64,000 bases of DNA. It comes from Promethearchaeota archaeon. GTDB taxonomy: Archaea; Asgardarchaeota; Lokiarchaeia; Sigyniarchaeales; SOKP01. The position numbers and the translations under genes were made by a program. The stretch's first letter is position 1, and the number at the start of each line of letters is the position of its first letter. This document shows, piece after piece, positions 1 through 8,769 of this stretch. The DNA lies in assembly GCA_029838195.1 (NCBI GenBank), contig JALGVJ010000003.1, forward strand, positions 128,678 through 192,677, in the 5' to 3' direction. The notes under the pieces were generated by a model. That model had not been told where the DNA came from. It ran no database searches and saw only the letters and a list, made by a program, of their open reading frames with translations.

Positions 1-520
1 CGATCCACCATGGTACCAGATTCCGTCTCTCTTTTTCGGTACGAAATATATCAGGACGAACCACACCAATATTAAGGCCATAAAATACCAAGAAAGTGTC
101 TTGTAAACTCAGCATTACTATTAAATACCAGAAAAGAGGCCAAGGATTCGTAGTAATATCAATAGCAGGAGTAGCAAAAATAAAATAAAAACTTATACAC
201 CAGGGGAAAAATCCTAAAATCATCCAAGGAAATCGTCTCCCCCACTTTTTAGTAAACCGAGTATTACGATCCATTAAATAGGATAATAGAGGATCATTGA
301 TCGCATTATATATTGTAAACAGACTCATGGCAGAGAAAATAATTGCTCCATTTAACCCCAAAACGACTTCATAGAAAAAATATAAATAGATAGACATTGG
401 AGTTCCTATAATGTTAAAGGCGAATTGAGAAGAACTATTAGATGCATATTTCCACCACCGATGTCTTGACTTAGGAGCTTCATACTCTAAAGTTATGCTT
501 CCTTTTCCTGTATCATTCAT
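1..520 (-). CDS. GPH-family MFS transporter, N-terminal part (cut by window edge)
   Basis: An open frame runs without a stop from an ATG at 520 to the left edge, giving about 173 residues, so only the N-terminal part is present. It shows hydrophobic helices and the cytoplasmic-loop pattern typical of the glycoside-pentoside-hexuronide:cation symporter branch of the major facilitator superfamily, including a YNAINDPLLSYLMDR-like segment near residue 70 and GRRFPW after it. The same motifs occur in the intact transporter at 60185-61585. The substrate cannot be told. It stands alone, divergent from the next gene. Confidence 0.85.
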   Translation of the reverse strand, partial: MNDTGKGSITLEYEAPKSRHRWWKYASNSSSQFAFNIIGTPMSIYLYFFYEVVLGLNGAIIFSAMSLFTIYNAINDPLLSYLMDRNTRFTKKWGRRFPWMILGFFPWCISFYFIFATPAIDITTNPWPLFWYLIVMLSLQDTFLVFYGLNIGVVRPDIFRTEKERRNLVPWWI

Positions 521-1053
521 TATCAATCAATTAAAAAAAATTTTATTTGTTGTTTTACATGAGAATATTTTTAAGTTTATAATATAGCTTGCTTTTTAAG
601 TTTTTTAAATTTCATGTTGAAAAACCTTTAATTATACAGCATCTAATTTCGTCGCTCCTTCAGAAAATCATTTTTCTAAACGGCTGAAAATCTCACGTGC
701 CATCCTTGCACCAATTTAATTTTTTTAAATTTGAAGCCAAAAAATTAAATGAAAATTTCTGTTAAGCGAAAAATATTAATTTAAGGTCAGAATTATACCA
801 AAACATTTAAAAGAGCCCCAGGATTGAGGATCTCAAAAACACGAGGAAAACAATTGCTCATCTTAAAATATAAAAAAAGCCCTCGGTCATCCAAATGCAG
901 CTCACGGATTATCTCTCTCCTCCCAAAATACAAGCTTTCTGGATGAACATTCCAAAAGAATACAGGATGGCGATAAAACTCTTATATAGGGTGCCCTGAA
1001 GGGCACCCCGAAAATGAGGTGGGAAGCGAGATCATGCTAAATTGTTCTATAAG
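521..1053. other. Intergenic stretch with no intact gene
   Basis: About 530 bases between the divergent transporter start and the broken gene at 1054. No convincing reading frame was seen on either strand. The only notable structure is the G+C-rich hairpin at 989-1008. Confidence 0.6.
989..1008. repeat. Perfect G+C-rich hairpin, 8-bp stem with TGAA loop
   Basis: The sequence GGGTGCCC, loop TGAA, GGGCACCC forms a perfect eight-pair stem with a tetraloop. In DNA this A+T-rich it stands out. It lies about 45 bases upstream of a degenerate gene, and could be a terminator, a leader structure or a remnant of a mobile-element end. No T-run follows on the plus strand. Confidence 0.5.
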
Positions 1054-1509
1054 ATGGACCAATTCATTAAAAAGGCGTATTTAACGACAATTAAACCGAA
1101 ATTTCTAGAAGGTTTAGAGAAGTGCCCGTGCTGAGTCAATCAGAGATACACTACGAGGGCATCAGTAAATTCGAAAAAATGATGTTGAAGGCCTTCCGGG
1201 TTTACCGGTTTTTTTGAACACGTGATCTATTGCAATGATTTCTTCTTTTTTGATGAGCTTCAAGAAGAATTAGAAGCAAAGGGCTTTTCTTTTAGGAATC
1301 GATTCTTACATGATATCATCATTTTTGAACTTTCCCGGATTCATTTAGGCATTGAGAATTATGTTTCTTACGTGAATGCCGTTAAATTATTTCAAGCAAA
1401 TTATCTCCTGAGCGTGCTCCATAACCCGACCCATCTTCTCGATGCAGATATCGTCAGTAATACCCTTCGGGTAGTCCCTTTAGAGAAATTGAAGCTGTTT
1501 TTACGATAG
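1054..1509 (+). pseudogene. Frameshifted gene, possibly transposase N-terminal relic
   Basis: A plausible single protein can be read only by changing frame twice: ATG at 1054 in frame 1 to about 1125, frame 3 from about 1128 to the stop at 1215, and frame 1 again from about 1207 to the stop at 1509. The second switch falls in a run of T at 1209-1215. The joined product would be about 150 residues, starting MDQFIKKAY and ending in a helical segment with DADIVSNTLRVVP. That last motif and the general composition recall N-terminal domains of IS5/IS1182-like transposases, but this is a weak resemblance. No catalytic DDE part follows, so it would be truncated as well as shifted. Sequencing error is an alternative for the frame changes. 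Confidence 0.4.
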
Positions 1510-1653
1510 AATGAATAGCTCTTTTATTGGTTTTGTATTTTCAATAAAAAAAAATAAATTTTCATGAGAAATCATGATAGATAAAAATTACTTTAATAAC
1601 ATTTAAATAATAAAATACTCTACGAAAAGGAAATCAACGAGTTAAAAAATTAA

Positions 1654-2766
1654 TTACTTGCTTCCGGATTCCCGATATTTTAATATTTTTTCATGCAGTG
1701 AAAAAAAATCCTTTTCCGGCCTGAGATATTTTAAATCTTTCCTCGGAACTATTTTTATGGCATCATTTGAACATTTAAAAAAGCATAACCCGCAGCCAAT
1801 ACACCAATCTTCATCAACTTTAGCCTTGTTATCTTTCACGATGATTGCATTTGTAGGACAAATCTCGCTACAATTCCCGCAGCCCGTACATTTTTCCACA
1901 GATGTTTCACGAATGAAATATGTAGCGATAATTTCATCTCGTGGCACGTGCCTCCTGCGAATTCTTCCTAAGTTCCAACAAGAGCACCCGCAGCAATTAC
2001 AAGCTTGCTGGATGTTTCCCATGGCATTATCAGTAAAATGAACAAGACCCGCTTCTGATGCTTTTTTATTGATTTCCAAGGCCTCAGCAGTAGAAATTTC
2101 TCTTGCAAAGCCATTTTCAATCATGTATCGAGCTAAATCATTGAATTTCATGCAAACTTCAGTTGGATGGTTGCAACCACGGTTTAATAACTTCATTTCC
2201 ACGCGACACATGCAATGGGCAACGGCTATTATTTCAACACTTTTTATTATATTTTCCATGACGTGAAAAGGAAGAACGCCCTGAGTAGGTACATCAATTG
2301 CTTTCTTAACCGGAACAAATCTGTAGGGAAGGGGCTTAGTACAAAAGGTTTTTTTGGTCACATCGAGATCATAGTAGGAAATGATTTGCCGTGCTAAATC
2401 TCTTTTTTCGGGGGTGTCTTCATTTTTCCAGAAAAAGATTTGAGGAAATCCAAATCCCGGTTGTTGGAGTGCATATTTATAGATACCGGTGTCCTTATCC
2501 TTGCTTGAAAACATGAAGCCACGTTTCGAAAGATTTTTTACAAGGGTTTTTAATCTTTTTAATGAAAATTCTGTAGTTTTTGAAATCTCTTCCAAACTAA
2601 TTCCTTTAAAGGGCACTTGCTTGGAAGGAAGGGCTAATAATACTCTTGCTTCTTCAGATGTTAAATGTTTTCTCAAAATTGTTAGGAGATCATCTTTAGG
2701 AGGAAAACTCATGCCTAATAAAGATAAATGATGCATTAATTTTACATGGACATCTTCTTGAGACAT
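1654..2766 (-). CDS. Winged-helix/ferredoxin fusion, 4Fe-4S protein
   Basis: A 370-residue protein. The first ~110 residues are a predicted winged-helix region (segments such as LTSEEARVLLALP and ISKTTEFSLKRLKTLVKNL). The middle has a cysteine-rich part with HCMCR and a CNCCGCSCW motif, and the C-terminus is a classic two-cluster ferredoxin (CTGCGNCSEICP and CIGCGLCFFKC). Proteins of this architecture occur in anaerobic bacteria and archaea; their exact role is unknown. A redox-sensing or electron-transfer protein is likely. It starts at an ATG and is transcribed alone. Confidence 0.85.
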   Translation of the reverse strand: MSQEDVHVKLMHHLSLLGMSFPPKDDLLTILRKHLTSEEARVLLALPSKQVPFKGISLEEISKTTEFSLKRLKTLVKNLSKRGFMFSSKDKDTGIYKYALQQPGFGFPQIFFWKNEDTPEKRDLARQIISYYDLDVTKKTFCTKPLPYRFVPVKKAIDVPTQGVLPFHVMENIIKSVEIIAVAHCMCRVEMKLLNRGCNHPTEVCMKFNDLARYMIENGFAREISTAEALEINKKASEAGLVHFTDNAMGNIQQACNCCGCSCWNLGRIRRRHVPRDEIIATYFIRETSVEKCTGCGNCSEICPTNAIIVKDNKAKVDEDWCIGCGLCFFKCSNDAIKIVPRKDLKYLRPEKDFFSLHEKILKYRESGSK

Positions 2767-3018
2767 TTTCTTTACTATTGATTAATAAATAACTCGAATT
2801 TATTAAAATTGCAATGGTTATAATAGAATTTAGAGTTTTTTCAAATTTTTGCTAATATACCATTATTTAAAAAGATGTAGTTTAATAGAGCCAATAAAAG
2901 TTCATGAGAGAATAAATATTAGCTAAATGATCATGAATATTTACTTTCTATAATGGGTAAATTGAGATAATAATGAGAATCCAAAGCAAAATGAATCAAA
3001 AATTACATGATATATTGT

Positions 3019-3378
3019 TCACGCATCAATGAGAGCAATGATAACGCCAATTATGCCTAGAAATAGTGATAAACTCAATAAAGAAGTCCCCACGAGAACT
3101 GCAATTTTAATTCTAAGTGGGAAAAAAATGATTTGAAGGAGCAGGCCAATTATTACCAAGATTCCTAAAACGTTTTTAGTTTTATACGAATATTTCATAT
3201 CAGGTAATAACAAGATCATCATGATTACTATTAGAATTAGCCCAAGAATGTCAATATTAATTTTTAATAAATACATCGTGACATCTTGCCAAAATGTTGT
3301 CATGGTGTACGTAAAAACCCCTATAAATAGAAAGATTAAACCAATGGCCGACCAGATTAAATATTTCCGAATATTCAT
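3019..3378 (-). CDS. Small integral membrane protein, four helices
   Basis: About 119 residues if started at the ATG at 3378; a TTG two codons further upstream is the only alternative. Four hydrophobic segments fill nearly the whole protein (roughly residues 8-26, 40-60, 68-88 and 92-116), with a short basic loop between the second and third. I recognise no family. Function unknown. Confidence 0.65.
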   Translation of the reverse strand: MNIRKYLIWSAIGLIFLFIGVFTYTMTTFWQDVTMYLLKINIDILGLILIVIMMILLLPDMKYSYKTKNVLGILVIIGLLLQIIFFPLRIKIAVLVGTSLLSLSLFLGIIGVIIALIDA

Positions 3379-3566
3379 TCCCAATAAATTTCTTCCATTC
3401 TTTTTAATTCATTTTTATTCAATCTTTTCTTATAAATTAAATGAAATCTAAAATTAAAAATTTATTTCATGCATGGAATATATAAAATCCCTTTAAAGAT
3501 ATAAATGATTCAAACTTTCACTTGAATAGAGTGAGGTAAAAATATGATCATTGTTTTATTCTTTTG

Positions 3567-4295
3567 TCACGATTCTTTTTTTAATAGTTCTAATATTTTA
3601 GAAGATAGATCGAATTCCGCTTCCTTTTTAGATTTAAAATAGGGGGAAATAAGATTAGGAAAGTACTTTATCACGTTTCCTTCAGGATCCAAAATTCTTG
3701 GATGTTTAGCTCTCCATCTAAGGGCATGATCTGGTCCTGTTTTCTCAAATTCGAATTCTATTCTGGGAGTAAATCTCAATATTTTTTGCAGATATTCTAA
3801 GAGAATATTTTTATTGAATATGGGTGATTCTTTAATTACTTTATGTAAGGTGTTATAGAATTTGTTGACAATTTTTTCTTCCACAATGCGTAAATTATAA
3901 TTAGAATCTAAAAAAATCGCTCCACAAATCGCCTCCAAAATATCAGCAAGAATGGTACTATTTTCTAAATCCTCATCGGGTGTTGTAAAGATAAAATCTT
4001 GCAATTGGAAACAAGAACGAGCAACCTTGCTCAGAATTTTATCATTTTCTATTTGTTGCTTTTTTTTTGTCAATTCTCCGGGATCTCGAAAATTTTCTTC
4101 ATAAAGTTTTAAACTTAATATTAATTTCAACACGGGATCCCCCAGAAATTCTAAAGGCTCATAATGTGGCAAGGACATGATATTTCCTAATTTAGGAGTG
4201 GTTAATGCAGCTTTTAGTAACTTATCATCGTGAAATTCATATCCAATCCATTCTTGAAAACAGAGGATTTTATCAACTTCAGATTCTTTCATCAT
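3567..4295 (-). CDS. rnc: Ribonuclease III (RNase III domain plus dsRNA-binding-like domain)
   Basis: A 242-residue protein with the endonuclease domain first. The family signature appears as EPLEFLGDPVLKL (E46, E49, D53) and the second catalytic motif as ADILEAICGAIFLD (D118, E121), so all acidic residues known to bind Mg2+ in bacterial RNase III are in place. The C-terminal ~80 residues (LLEYLQKI..., GPDHALRW, KSKKEAEFDLSSKILELL) match the double-stranded RNA-binding fold loosely. It would cleave dsRNA stems as a dimer. RNase III is uncommon in archaea. It starts with two ATG codons in a row and diverges from 4348. Confidence 0.88.
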   Translation of the reverse strand: MMKESEVDKILCFQEWIGYEFHDDKLLKAALTTPKLGNIMSLPHYEPLEFLGDPVLKLILSLKLYEENFRDPGELTKKKQQIENDKILSKVARSCFQLQDFIFTTPDEDLENSTILADILEAICGAIFLDSNYNLRIVEEKIVNKFYNTLHKVIKESPIFNKNILLEYLQKILRFTPRIEFEFEKTGPDHALRWRAKHPRILDPEGNVIKYFPNLISPYFKSKKEAEFDLSSKILELLKKES

Positions 4296-4347
4296 TATAA
4301 GAGCAAAACCACAAAAATTTAAAATTTTTGCGCTGATTAATGTAAAT

Positions 4348-4782
4348 ATGGAAAAGAAGAATCGTGAGCATCTGCTTTTTTTAATAAAAAATTATAATAA
4401 AAAAAAGGAAGAATTTTTTCAGTATCTTGAAAATCATACTAATATCACCAGAAAAGAAATGCTCCTGGAGATCTCGAAAAATATCTTGAAAAATAATGAT
4501 TTATTAGAAAAAATTGGTTTTTCTGAAAAGGAAATCTCTAAAGAATTAGAGAACTTTAAGCACCCTCCCTTATCGGACGATATTATTAATGATTTCATGG
4601 AAAAAATTAAAAAAGATAAATCGAAAAAAGTACTGTATTTAAAAAAATTTCTCGAATTGTTTCAAGAAATTAATGAAAACGATAAGGCAGTTTTGCTTCA
4701 ATCTTTAGAAAAAGAAGAAGATTTAAATAAATTATGTATTAAGATGAAATCATTATTCAATTCTTTCCCGATATCAAGATAA
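4348..4782 (+). CDS. Hypothetical charged helical protein
   Basis: A 144-residue, lysine- and glutamate-rich protein with no hydrophobic segments, predicted almost entirely alpha-helical. ATG start 52 bases from the divergent RNase III start. I recognise no family. Codon use resembles the neighbouring genes, which supports it being real. Confidence 0.55.
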   Translation: MEKKNREHLLFLIKNYNKKKEEFFQYLENHTNITRKEMLLEISKNILKNNDLLEKIGFSEKEISKELENFKHPPLSDDIINDFMEKIKKDKSKKVLYLKKFLELFQEINENDKAVLLQSLEKEEDLNKLCIKMKSLFNSFPISR

Positions 4783-4861
4783 AACCAAGAAAATCTCAGC
4801 TTTTATATCTTTTATACTATTTTAAAATTGATTGAAAGTTATTCCTCTTTGGTCGTGCATG

Positions 4862-5257
4862 CTAACCCAACAAGCTAAACAAGTTATTTAATTCCATTAC
4901 GTACTTGGAACCTTTAATCTTGATTTTTCTAGTGATTAATTTCAAGAGCATTTTCAGGGTTGATAATTCTCCAGAAGCCAGTTTAAGGAATAATTCTGTC
5001 GTTGTTTCTAATTTTCCGTCCCATCCTAAAACTTCTTTCTTTAAATTTTCCTTATTATCATTTTTTATGCCCTCAACCTCCACTGTTCCGTTTTTGACCT
5101 TGATCAGAGCAGCATATCTACCATCGGTTGCATTGAGTAAGATCTTTAGGTCAGCATCTTTATATTGTTCCTTGAATTTTTCATTTGTATTTAGGGGTTC
5201 CAAATTTTTAGCAATGACACTAGCAAATCCACGCAGTTTTTTCTTTTTTTCTGCCAT
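4862..5257 (-). CDS. SCP2 sterol-carrier-like domain protein
   Basis: A 131-residue protein that consists of a single SCP2-like domain. The pattern is a central beta-sheet (DLKILLNATDGRYAALIKVKNG) followed by the typical helix with TTELFLKLASGELSTLKMLL and a short IKIKG strand. SCP2 domains bind hydrophobic ligands such as lipids and fatty acyl-CoA, in the cytoplasm. No signal peptide. Convergent with 4348-4782. The ligand in this organism is unknown. Confidence 0.8.
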   Translation of the reverse strand: MAEKKKKLRGFASVIAKNLEPLNTNEKFKEQYKDADLKILLNATDGRYAALIKVKNGTVEVEGIKNDNKENLKKEVLGWDGKLETTTELFLKLASGELSTLKMLLKLITRKIKIKGSKYVMELNNLFSLLG

Positions 5258-5612
5258 GGTTTTCTTTCCTCTTAATTTTAATTTTCATTGAATTTAATTT
5301 CATGATTACTTTTGAATTTAATTCAATTTTTTTCCCATTTAAATTTTTCTTTTTCTTTCACAAAAAATTATCTCATGGTTATTTCTCATTATCCTTATCA
5401 TGGATCACTCCTAATGGGTACAAAATTTACAAACGCAAAATTAAATAGAGTCCCATGAATTGCTAATAAAAATTCGTGAAGAATTAACTTAAATTAGAAG
5501 GCTTGTTAATGGATGGGACAAATTGGCTGGAATAAGGTATATTTTATTTTTAATTTTTAAAAAAATTTTTTCCCTCTTATCATTTATAACTTAAGATTTC
5601 TTGAATTCAATC
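5258..5612. other. Divergent intergenic region, nothing recognised
   Basis: About 355 A+T-rich bases between the SCP2 gene and the next plus-strand gene. It should hold promoters for both, but T/A tracts are so common that I cannot point to a specific TATA element. Confidence 0.5.
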
Positions 5613-6362
5613 ATGGCAAATCAACATTCCTATAGTTTTTTTGGTCAAAAATCCGCGTTTTTCTTTCAAAGTCCTTCAAAATTCGAAAAATATATCTATT
5701 TTAGGTTCATTAAAAAGAAGAATGATGGGAGTTGGGAAAAACCATCTAAGAAGGAAGGGTTGGTGGTAAAACTTTCTCTCGAGGAGCAAGTCATGATTTT
5801 GGAAGTCTTAAAGAAAAATATCCTTTTATGGACTGGATTTCACACCTACAAGGATACCAAAACGCCCATATCAATTAAATGGGAAAATGCTAAAAAGAAT
5901 CGGTTATGGTTAAATTTTGGTTCTTATGCAAAAATGCTACAAACGCCTGAAATCGAAATATTAAAAATGCTCATGACTCATATATTAGAAGAAAAAATAG
6001 AACATGCAACAAGCCTTATTTCGGGAAAAAAGCCTCGTGAGAAAACGGCAAACAAAAAATCCAACCATGCCGCTATAAAACACGATGCATCTTTTCAGCC
6101 AAAAGAGATGCGAGAAAATCCTTCTCACCAAAAATTACCAGTTTTAATTAAAGAAGAACCGAATAGCGAAGAATATACCACGCTTCGAGCACGAATAAAA
6201 GGTGAAACGGAAAAAGCGCTTCTACTTTTAACAGAGGAGAACATGGAACGGTGGATCCCTAAATCCGCCATTAAATATCCTCTCGATTCGCAAAAAAAAG
6301 ATATACCCCAATCTTTTCTTGTAAGGAATTGGGTATTAAGAAAATACAAAATTCTTTCTTGA
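5613..6362 (+). CDS. Hypothetical protein with WIPKSAI C-terminal motif
   Basis: About 249 residues from the ATG at 5613 (a TTG at 5601 is in frame but less likely). The N-terminal ~130 residues look like a compact alpha/beta domain (KYIYFRFIKKKN, KEGLVVKLSLEEQVMILEVLK, TPISIKWE). A low-complexity charged linker (about 140-185) follows. The C-terminus has LRARIKGETEKALLLLTEE with ENMERWIPKSAI, a motif I associate with small nucleic-acid-related accessory proteins. A single-stranded DNA-binding role is possible but only a guess. Confidence 0.6.
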   Translation: MANQHSYSFFGQKSAFFFQSPSKFEKYIYFRFIKKKNDGSWEKPSKKEGLVVKLSLEEQVMILEVLKKNILLWTGFHTYKDTKTPISIKWENAKKNRLWLNFGSYAKMLQTPEIEILKMLMTHILEEKIEHATSLISGKKPREKTANKKSNHAAIKHDASFQPKEMRENPSHQKLPVLIKEEPNSEEYTTLRARIKGETEKALLLLTEENMERWIPKSAIKYPLDSQKKDIPQSFLVRNWVLRKYKILS

Positions 6363-6410
6363 GAAAGATGAAAGACATTGTTTTAATAGAAAATGGGGAG
6401 AATCGAAAAA

Positions 6411-6662
6411 TTACCAGCCACTTTCTTCTGAGGTGCCAAAGAATTCCTCATATGCTTTTCTATCTTCCCCTGAAATTTTAGAAATTTTAAGATTTTGTTT
6501 AATGACAACAGGTGCGGCTTCCTTATCATCATGGCGTATTTTTTTAATAATTTTATAATCTTCCGAATTTTTACCCATATCAAATTCCTTATCGCAAGCT
6601 TTACAATAAAGCTTTCCTTTTTTGGGTATTAACAAATTCGAACATTCCGGACAGAACCGCAT
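6411..6662 (-). CDS. RPA12/TFS-type N-terminal zinc ribbon protein
   Basis: An 83-residue protein starting MRFCPECSNLL with cysteines at 4, 7, 20 and 23, the zinc ribbon typical of the N-terminus of archaeal TFS and eukaryotic RNA polymerase subunits RPA12/RPB9. The second zinc ribbon, with the acidic DE hairpin that drives transcript cleavage in TFS, is absent. The rest is a charged tail. It may act as a polymerase-associated factor without cleavage activity. Convergent with the gene at 5613. Confidence 0.75.
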   Translation of the reverse strand: MRFCPECSNLLIPKKGKLYCKACDKEFDMGKNSEDYKIIKKIRHDDKEAAPVVIKQNLKISKISGEDRKAYEEFFGTSEESGW

Positions 6663-7041
6663 TATTAATCAACCTCCTCGTGATGTTGTTGTATTTTTCT
6701 AATTCTCCTATTTAAAGTTTACGGTATCTTGTTATTTTTAAAAGAACAAAAATATATAAACAAAATCCATTAATAAATTTATTGCTTTTTGAATAAATTC
6801 TTTTCTTGAAAAAATAAAAATTTTTCTTTTTCAATAATTTATCATTCAAAATTTTTTGGGATAGCTTAGAACTTCTTTAGAGCTTTTTCATATATCAGCA
6901 ATTATCAAGAGATTAATACCATGGAGGAAGTTTTAGTACAAATAAGTAATTAATCAAAAAGATATTCATTTAATTTATTCTTTCTTTAGTTTAATTATCG
7001 GTATTAAAGAAATTATTGATTAAAAACAAGGTAAAAGTTTC
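6663..7041. other. Intergenic stretch, no feature recognised
   Basis: About 380 A+T-rich bases between divergent genes. Very short frames only. Presumably carries promoters for the zinc-ribbon gene and the phosphodiesterase pair. Confidence 0.5.
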
Positions 7042-7776
7042 ATGAAATCATCCAAAACATTAATAATTGCTCATCGTGGAGCTTCAAAAATCTGTCCTGA
7101 AAATACTTTAAAAGCCTTTCGAAAAGCCATTGAATTAAAAGCAGATTATATCGAATTTGACGTGCAAAAATCTAAAGATGATGAATTAGTAGTAATTCAT
7201 GATGAAGACACGCTTCGCACCACGGGAGTAAAGGGTTTAATTAATAACATGACACTAAAAGAGATAAAAAAATTAGATGCGGGGGAAGGAGAGCAAATAC
7301 CTACTCTTGAGGAAGTAATAGACTTAACTGCCGGTAAAATCGGTTTAAATTGTGAAATAAAGGTAGCGGGGATTGGTGAACGTGTTGTTGAGGTGTTTAA
7401 AAAAGAAGGTATCTTAGATTCTGTCATGATATCCTCATTCTTACACGATGAATTAATCAAAATAAAAAAAATGGAACGTTCCGTAACAATCGCCTCATTA
7501 GAGCCCTCAGACGGGAACATGCGATTTACTACGGAAACAAAAAAACAAATGGTTCAATTCGTTGAAAAAAACCAATTTCAAGCACTCAATCTCGTATATT
7601 CTTTAGTAGATAAACAACTGGTTCAATGGGCTCATGAAAAAAACATTAAAATCATCCCGTGGACCGTGGATACTAAAATTGGAATGAAACGGCTGTTGAA
7701 ATTAGGGGTGGATGGAATAATAACCAATGATGTTGAACTCTTAAAAGAGGTATTAAGGCAATATAGAAGTACTTAA
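7042..7776 (+). CDS. Glycerophosphodiester phosphodiesterase (copy 1)
   Basis: A 244-residue GDPD-family TIM-barrel enzyme that hydrolyses glycerophosphodiesters to glycerol-3-phosphate and an alcohol. The family motifs are all visible: AHRGASKICPENT near residue 10, EFDVQKSKDDELVVIHDE (metal and catalytic residues) near 40-57, NCEIKV near 110, and the C-terminal WTVD...GVDGIITND. No signal peptide, so cytoplasmic. Followed after 35 bases by a paralogue in the same direction. Confidence 0.92.
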   Translation: MKSSKTLIIAHRGASKICPENTLKAFRKAIELKADYIEFDVQKSKDDELVVIHDEDTLRTTGVKGLINNMTLKEIKKLDAGEGEQIPTLEEVIDLTAGKIGLNCEIKVAGIGERVVEVFKKEGILDSVMISSFLHDELIKIKKMERSVTIASLEPSDGNMRFTTETKKQMVQFVEKNQFQALNLVYSLVDKQLVQWAHEKNIKIIPWTVDTKIGMKRLLKLGVDGIITNDVELLKEVLRQYRST

Positions 7777-7811
7777 GCAATAAAAACAAAATTTATTTAT
7801 ACTGAAATTAA

Positions 7812-8549
7812 ATGGAAAATATGCATGTCATGAAACCATTTTTAGTGATTGGTCATAAAGGAGCAAGCAAAACATGCCCTGAAAATACCCTAAAAGCTTT
7901 TAAAAAAGCCATTGAACTCAAGGCAGATTACATTGAATTTGATGTTCATCTTTCCAAGGATAAAAAAATTGTCGTAAGTCATGATCCAGATATTCAAAGA
8001 ATAACGGGACAGCCAGGAATAATAAAAGAAATGACTCTCTCGGAACTAAAACAATTTGATTTTGGAGAAGGAGAACAAATTCCAACTATGGAAGAGGTAA
8101 TCGAGGTTACTAAAGGTAAAATCGGATTACAAGTGGAAATAAAAGCGCGAGGTTTGGAAAAACAATTGGTTTCCATTTTAAAAAGAGAAGGATTGATAGA
8201 AACGACTATTATATCTTGTTTCATTCATTCTAAATTGTTAAAAATTCAAAAATTGGAGCCAAACCTCAAATTGGCTGCTTTAGAACCAGCTATTATTGGA
8301 AGAGATGTTTTACCTAGTGATCATGAAAAAATAGTAGCAAACGCAGTAAAAAATAACTTTTTTGCGATCCACCCTGAATATAGTTTAATAACTGAAGATT
8401 TTATCAAATTATCCCATAAAAATGGACTTCGCGTCCATGCGTGGACCGTGAATGATAAGGAAGTAATGAGAAAATTTGTACGCATGGGAATTGATGGTAT
8501 CATAACTGATGATATTGAAGCTTTAAAGGATGTATTAAATCGAAAATAA
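7812..8549 (+). CDS. Glycerophosphodiester phosphodiesterase (copy 2)
   Basis: A 245-residue paralogue of the preceding gene, with GHKGASKTCPENT, EFDVHLSKDKKIVVSHD, EIKARG and WTVNDKE...GIDGIITDD. The first motif reads GHKG instead of the usual HRG, keeping the histidine but replacing the arginine. It is probably active because the His/Glu/Asp residues remain. Several in-frame ATGs exist at the start (residues 1, 4 and 7); the third is closest to the family start. Tandem duplication with 7042-7776. Confidence 0.9.
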   Translation: MENMHVMKPFLVIGHKGASKTCPENTLKAFKKAIELKADYIEFDVHLSKDKKIVVSHDPDIQRITGQPGIIKEMTLSELKQFDFGEGEQIPTMEEVIEVTKGKIGLQVEIKARGLEKQLVSILKREGLIETTIISCFIHSKLLKIQKLEPNLKLAALEPAIIGRDVLPSDHEKIVANAVKNNFFAIHPEYSLITEDFIKLSHKNGLRVHAWTVNDKEVMRKFVRMGIDGIITDDIEALKDVLNRK

Positions 8550-8769
8550 ATCAATCTTGTTTCTTTATATCCATTCAAGAAAAGTTATAATTTTTTCCAA
8601 ACTCGAATTCTTTGAGAGATTTTAACTTATTTTGCTTGCAAAATTTCGAAACAATGATTTTTGCAGTAAAATGAAAAGATTTTCTTTCTATAAGTAAATT
8701 TTTTAAGTTACTCCAATTATTTTTTATCATCAAGCTAAAAAAAAATGTAAAATTGCAGAAGAAAAGAAG

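Noticed and set aside
1658..2731. Several plus-strand frames opposite the 4Fe-4S protein gene
   Set aside because: They are antisense shadows; the minus-strand protein has clear cluster motifs throughout.
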